A stretch of DNA of 63,618 nucleotides from a virus. Where the stretch lies: positions 1 to 63,618 of IMG/VR virus record IMGVR_UViG_3300045116_000460; one strand, given 5' to 3'. The notes below the pieces were generated by a model. The model did not search any database, had not been told where the DNA came from, and saw only the letters and a program-made list of their open reading frames with translations. This document shows positions 61,860 through 63,618 of the stretch, piece after piece. The position numbers and the translations under genes were made by a program. Within the stretch, counting starts at the first letter, position 1. Every line of letters starts with the position of its first letter.

Positions 61860-61895
61860 AAAATGCAAAAAAGCAGGGCTAACGCCTTCTTACTG
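61860..61895 (-). promoter_or_regulatory. Possible attenuator hairpin before the tape measure
   Basis: AAAAGCAG and CTGCTTTTTT on the minus strand flank a small inner GGC-GTTA-GCC stem. It overlaps the end of the chaperone extension and sits just before the tape measure gene. It may moderate read-through, and is weaker than the other terminators. Confidence 0.35.
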
Positions 61896-62415
61896 CTTTT
61901 GACGTTAAAGAACCCTGCTTTGATTGTGCGCTTTGCTGGTTATGCTTGGGAACTAATTCTTCCCTCGCTTCACCTTGTTCATATAAGACAAATTCTCTAA
62001 GTGCGCTATACCAACTTGTCTCATCGAACAACGAGCATCCAGAAGGTGTAATCCCAACTTTTTCAGACCAATTTACCAGTTTTACGAGATACAGAGCCTC
62101 TGGATCTATTTCATTTAACGGGCATTGAAACAGCCTATACGATTTACCAAGTACAAATTCGAATGGCATCCTAAGAACCATTCGACATTTAGGACATAAC
62201 ATTTTACCAGTGTCTTCACTGATATCCGCTTCGCCGTACTTAATCGTACCATGAGAGGTGCAAAAGCCATCCAAATTTCCTTCACAATTCCTCTTCTTAT
62301 CAAGCCCTTTGCTCTTGCAAAATTCGCAATCCCAAGTATCAGGATTCTCTTTGAGTCTGAGGAAAGCAGCCCAACGGATAGCAAGTCTTAGGGCTGCTTT
62401 TCGTCTTCCCCCAAC
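61879..62415 (-). CDS. Tail assembly chaperone C-terminal extension (T-frame)
   Basis: This frame has no good start but is open from 62415 to 61879 and clearly coding: LRLAIRWAAFLRLKENPDTW, in parts, then CEFC and CKSK, NCEG, FC and later CPKC form a zinc-binding unit. It lies in the -1 frame of the upstream chaperone gene, so it is made as a fusion (about 310 residues) by a frameshift at 62406-62412. The fusion is the usual GT-type chaperone that helps the tube and tape measure assemble. An internal start (TTG 62274) is possible but has no ribosome site. Confidence 0.78.
   Translation of the reverse strand, partial: VGGRRKAALRLAIRWAAFLRLKENPDTWDCEFCKSKGLDKKRNCEGNLDGFCTSHGTIKYGEADISEDTGKMLCPKCRMVLRMPFEFVLGKSYRLFQCPLNEIDPEALYLVKLVNWSEKVGITPSGCSLFDETSWYSALREFVLYEQGEAREELVPKHNQQSAQSKQGSLTSKAVRRR
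62363..62412 (-). promoter_or_regulatory. -1 frameshift slippery site with hairpin
   Basis: On the minus strand GGGGGAA at 62412-62406 lies within the only stretch where both frames are open. Five bases later AAAGCAGCCC (62400-62391) pairs perfectly with GGGCTGCTTT (62372-62363) to give a 10-bp stem with an 18-base loop. A slip site plus hairpin at this distance is the typical layout for a programmed -1 shift in tail chaperone genes. Confidence 0.75.
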
Positions 62416-62810
62416 TCAGCCTCTCCACGTATTTCATCGGATAATTCCTGCCGAATTGATGCTGGAATTTTATCCAGATTTCGGTCCATTATCCGATCTC
62501 TTCCTTCTTCAGTTTTTTCGATTGCAGGGTCTTCCCATGCAACATCAGTTCCGTCTTCATATTTGAAATTTCTCCATCCAACAAGCCCCTTGCGGAGATG
62601 GAGAATGACCTGTGTACCAGTCAAAAATTGTTCTTTGCGTTGTTTGCCAACGCCTTCACTTCGGAAAAGATTATTTTGGATATCTGCCGATTCTTTAGAG
62701 GAAAGCGGACGTAGCAACCAAATTACCTGTGATTCTTTAGATTCACCTCTTTGGCACTTTGCTACATATTCTACTACTGATCCTGCCTTAACTCCAAAAA
62801 GTTTAACCAT
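62388..62810 (-). CDS. Tail assembly chaperone (G-type)
   Basis: A 140-residue protein with RPLSSKESADIQ, VILHLRKGLVGWRNFKYEDG and an acidic end. The core LRKGLVGWRNF is like that of G-type tail chaperones encoded between tail tube and tape measure. It is read alone or, after a -1 slip, joined to the following frame. AAGGAGAG precedes ATG 62810. Confidence 0.8.
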   Translation of the reverse strand: MVKLFGVKAGSVVEYVAKCQRGESKESQVIWLLRPLSSKESADIQNNLFRSEGVGKQRKEQFLTGTQVILHLRKGLVGWRNFKYEDGTDVAWEDPAIEKTEEGRDRIMDRNLDKIPASIRQELSDEIRGEAELGEDEKQP

Positions 62811-62890
62811 GTTATCTCTCCTTCTACATTAGTTGCCACATTTAACCTATTGATTTACTTACATTTTTTATATATCTTTGCTTCTTACCT

Positions 62891-62920
62891 TTGCGCATAT
62901 CTTAGCATACTCATGCGCAA
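62891..62920. promoter_or_regulatory. Inverted repeat operator over the leftward promoter
   Basis: TTGCGCAT at 62891-62898 and ATGCGCAA at 62913-62920 are perfect inverted copies with 14 bases between, lying around and just downstream of the -10 box of the leftward promoter. Centre-to-centre distance is about two helical turns, so a dimeric repressor could bind here and block transcription of the tail genes. The binding protein is unknown. Confidence 0.5.
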
Positions 62921-62928
62921 TTTGTCAA
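62899..62928 (-). promoter_or_regulatory. Sigma70-like leftward promoter of tail genes
   Basis: Read on the minus strand, TTGACA (62928-62923) and TAAGAT (62904-62899) are 18 bases apart, with a TGC just before the -10. The core TGAGTATGCTAA is shared with the promoter at 367-395. It sits about 90 bases before the chaperone gene and after a terminator, so it restarts transcription of the tail operon. Confidence 0.75.
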
Positions 62929-62934
62929 GCCACT

Positions 62935-62968
62935 CTTTAAAAAAGGTATTGGGGGCCGAAGCCCCCAT
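62935..62968 (-). terminator. Terminator after the tail tube gene
   Basis: GGGGGC-TTCG-GCCCCC on the minus strand (62966-62951) with a UUCG-type tetraloop, followed after five bases by a run of six T. It ends transcription of the tail tube gene before the next promoter. The stem is nearly the same as those at 38490 and 55224. Confidence 0.8.
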
Positions 62969-62981
62969 AACCTAACAAATA

Positions 62982-63618
62982 TTATAAATAGGCAAGACTA
63001 TTAACGATTGTCAACCTCAATTCAGGAATATTATTAACATCGTCATACATAGCAACATAAGGCATATCGACTGTAATAATACCCTCATCGGCAATCGTAG
63101 GTGTGGTACCATTAAACTCAATATTTGGTTGACGAATTGCTAAAGAATATTGAGTCAAACTATTACCCAGGATAGTATCAGAGATGTAGGTATCAGACGT
63201 AAACGTCATGACAAGATTTCCTGCCGTTCCATTAACAAATCTCCGATACAAATCAAGGTTATCAAACTCAACATTCACTGAACCTTCAACTGATCGCTTT
63301 TGCTCAGGAAGAGAAGCCCTTGTCCTATAACCAAGATGATATTTCTCACCATACAGATTGTTATTGAGAGTACAATTCCAACCCATAATAGGCTGAGAAG
63401 AACCATCAACAGTAAGTGCTCCATCAAATCCAGCAAACGGATCAAGAGTTGGATATGAAGCAGATTCAGCGAGTTTAAATGAACTAATCGTCCATTGATC
63501 ACCAGACTGCAAAGCAGTATTATCAGGGAAGAAAATTGTGAATTTCGTATCAACATTACTAGCTACACGGACTTCTGTTGCGAGGGTGGAAGACGTAGTA
63601 TAGGTATCACCCCAAGTA
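62982..63618 (-). CDS. Major tail tube protein, 5' end outside the window
   Basis: The frame is open to the right edge, so at least 211 residues are seen and the start is missing. The sequence is beta-rich (VEGSVNVEFDNLDLYRRFVNG, in parts, VMTFTSDTYI, LRLTIVNSLAYL at the end) and fits the tail tube fold of sipho- and myophages. It lies before the chaperone and tape measure genes, as expected for the main tube protein. High expression fits its own terminator. Confidence 0.75.
   Translation of the reverse strand, partial: TWGDTYTTSSTLATEVRVASNVDTKFTIFFPDNTALQSGDQWTISSFKLAESASYPTLDPFAGFDGALTVDGSSQPIMGWNCTLNNNLYGEKYHLGYRTRASLPEQKRSVEGSVNVEFDNLDLYRRFVNGTAGNLVMTFTSDTYISDTILGNSLTQYSLAIRQPNIEFNGTTPTIADEGIITVDMPYVAMYDDVNNIPELRLTIVNSLAYL

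Noticed and set aside
1-63618. tRNA genes, rRNA genes, insertion sequences or integrase
   Set aside because: Reading by eye found no cloverleaf with a CCA-adjacent stem, no transposase or integrase pattern; a tRNA search program would be needed to exclude tRNAs firmly.
47729-63618. Assignment to a contractile-tail phage from hub and OB-fold proteins
   Set aside because: No sheath or baseplate wedge gene is visible; the sheath would lie beyond the right edge, so morphology cannot be decided.

Overview
The window is part of a large double-stranded DNA bacteriophage genome with low G+C content (mostly around a third by eye). Evidence for a phage is the near gap-free packing of genes with ATGA/GTGA/TAATG overlaps and strong AGGAGG-type ribosome binding sites, a complete replication/recombination module, and a tail module with tube protein, frameshifted assembly chaperone, tape measure and hub. 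No capsid, portal, terminase, integrase or lysis enzyme is seen. The rightmost gene runs off the end of the window, so the head genes probably lie beyond position 63618. Class II (B12-dependent) ribonucleotide reductase and an archaeal-like thymidylate synthase fit a host that lives without oxygen. Lipoprotein and heptosyltransferase-like genes would fit a Gram-negative host, but neither point is proven.

Layout: the genome has two convergent arms. The rightward arm (1-39.55 kb) starts behind an A-rich leader, a 21-bp tandem repeat and a strong sigma70-like promoter (367-395). It encodes a MoxR/CobS-like ATPase with a VWA/zincin partner, a sigma-like protein, an SF2 helicase, thymidylate synthase, a DnaC-like loader (with an altered Walker A), a DnaB-like helicase, a glycosyltransferase-methyltransferase fusion, primase, an XRE-like regulator behind a palindrome, class II RNR, a DnaE-type polymerase with intact PHP and catalytic residues, a HIRAN protein, a likely SSB, a RecA/UvsX recombinase, SbcD, SbcC and a RuvC-like resolvase. 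From about 33.0 to 38.1 kb the base composition becomes clearly more G+C-rich, and the genes are small, cysteine-rich and duplicated, ending in a beta-class DNA methyltransferase. This looks like an acquired accessory island.

The two arms meet at a bidirectional terminator near 39.69 kb. The leftward arm (39.74-63.6 kb) carries, in transcription order from the right: tail tube protein, terminator, a promoter embedded in an inverted repeat, tail assembly chaperone with a -1 frameshift site and hairpin, tape measure, distal tail and hub proteins, a fibre-like protein with about a dozen short repeats, three virion genes sharing one domain, an OB-fold protein, then a glycan-type cassette (a B12/radical-SAM-like protein that has lost its cluster cysteines, three glycosyltransferases, a radical SAM/SPASM enzyme and two methyltransferases), and finally a lipoprotein and a very small protein.

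Taken together, the phage brings its own polymerase, helicase, primase and recombination machinery and makes its own deoxynucleotides. It also carries a large sugar-modification cassette transcribed with the tail genes, which suggests modification of virion or host surface glycans. No single gene set here can be proven to be a new system. The strongest leads are the frameshift element, the degenerate radical-SAM protein inside the sugar cassette, the MoxR-VWA-zincin pair, the duplicated cysteine-rich island and the two regulated promoters that share a core motif.
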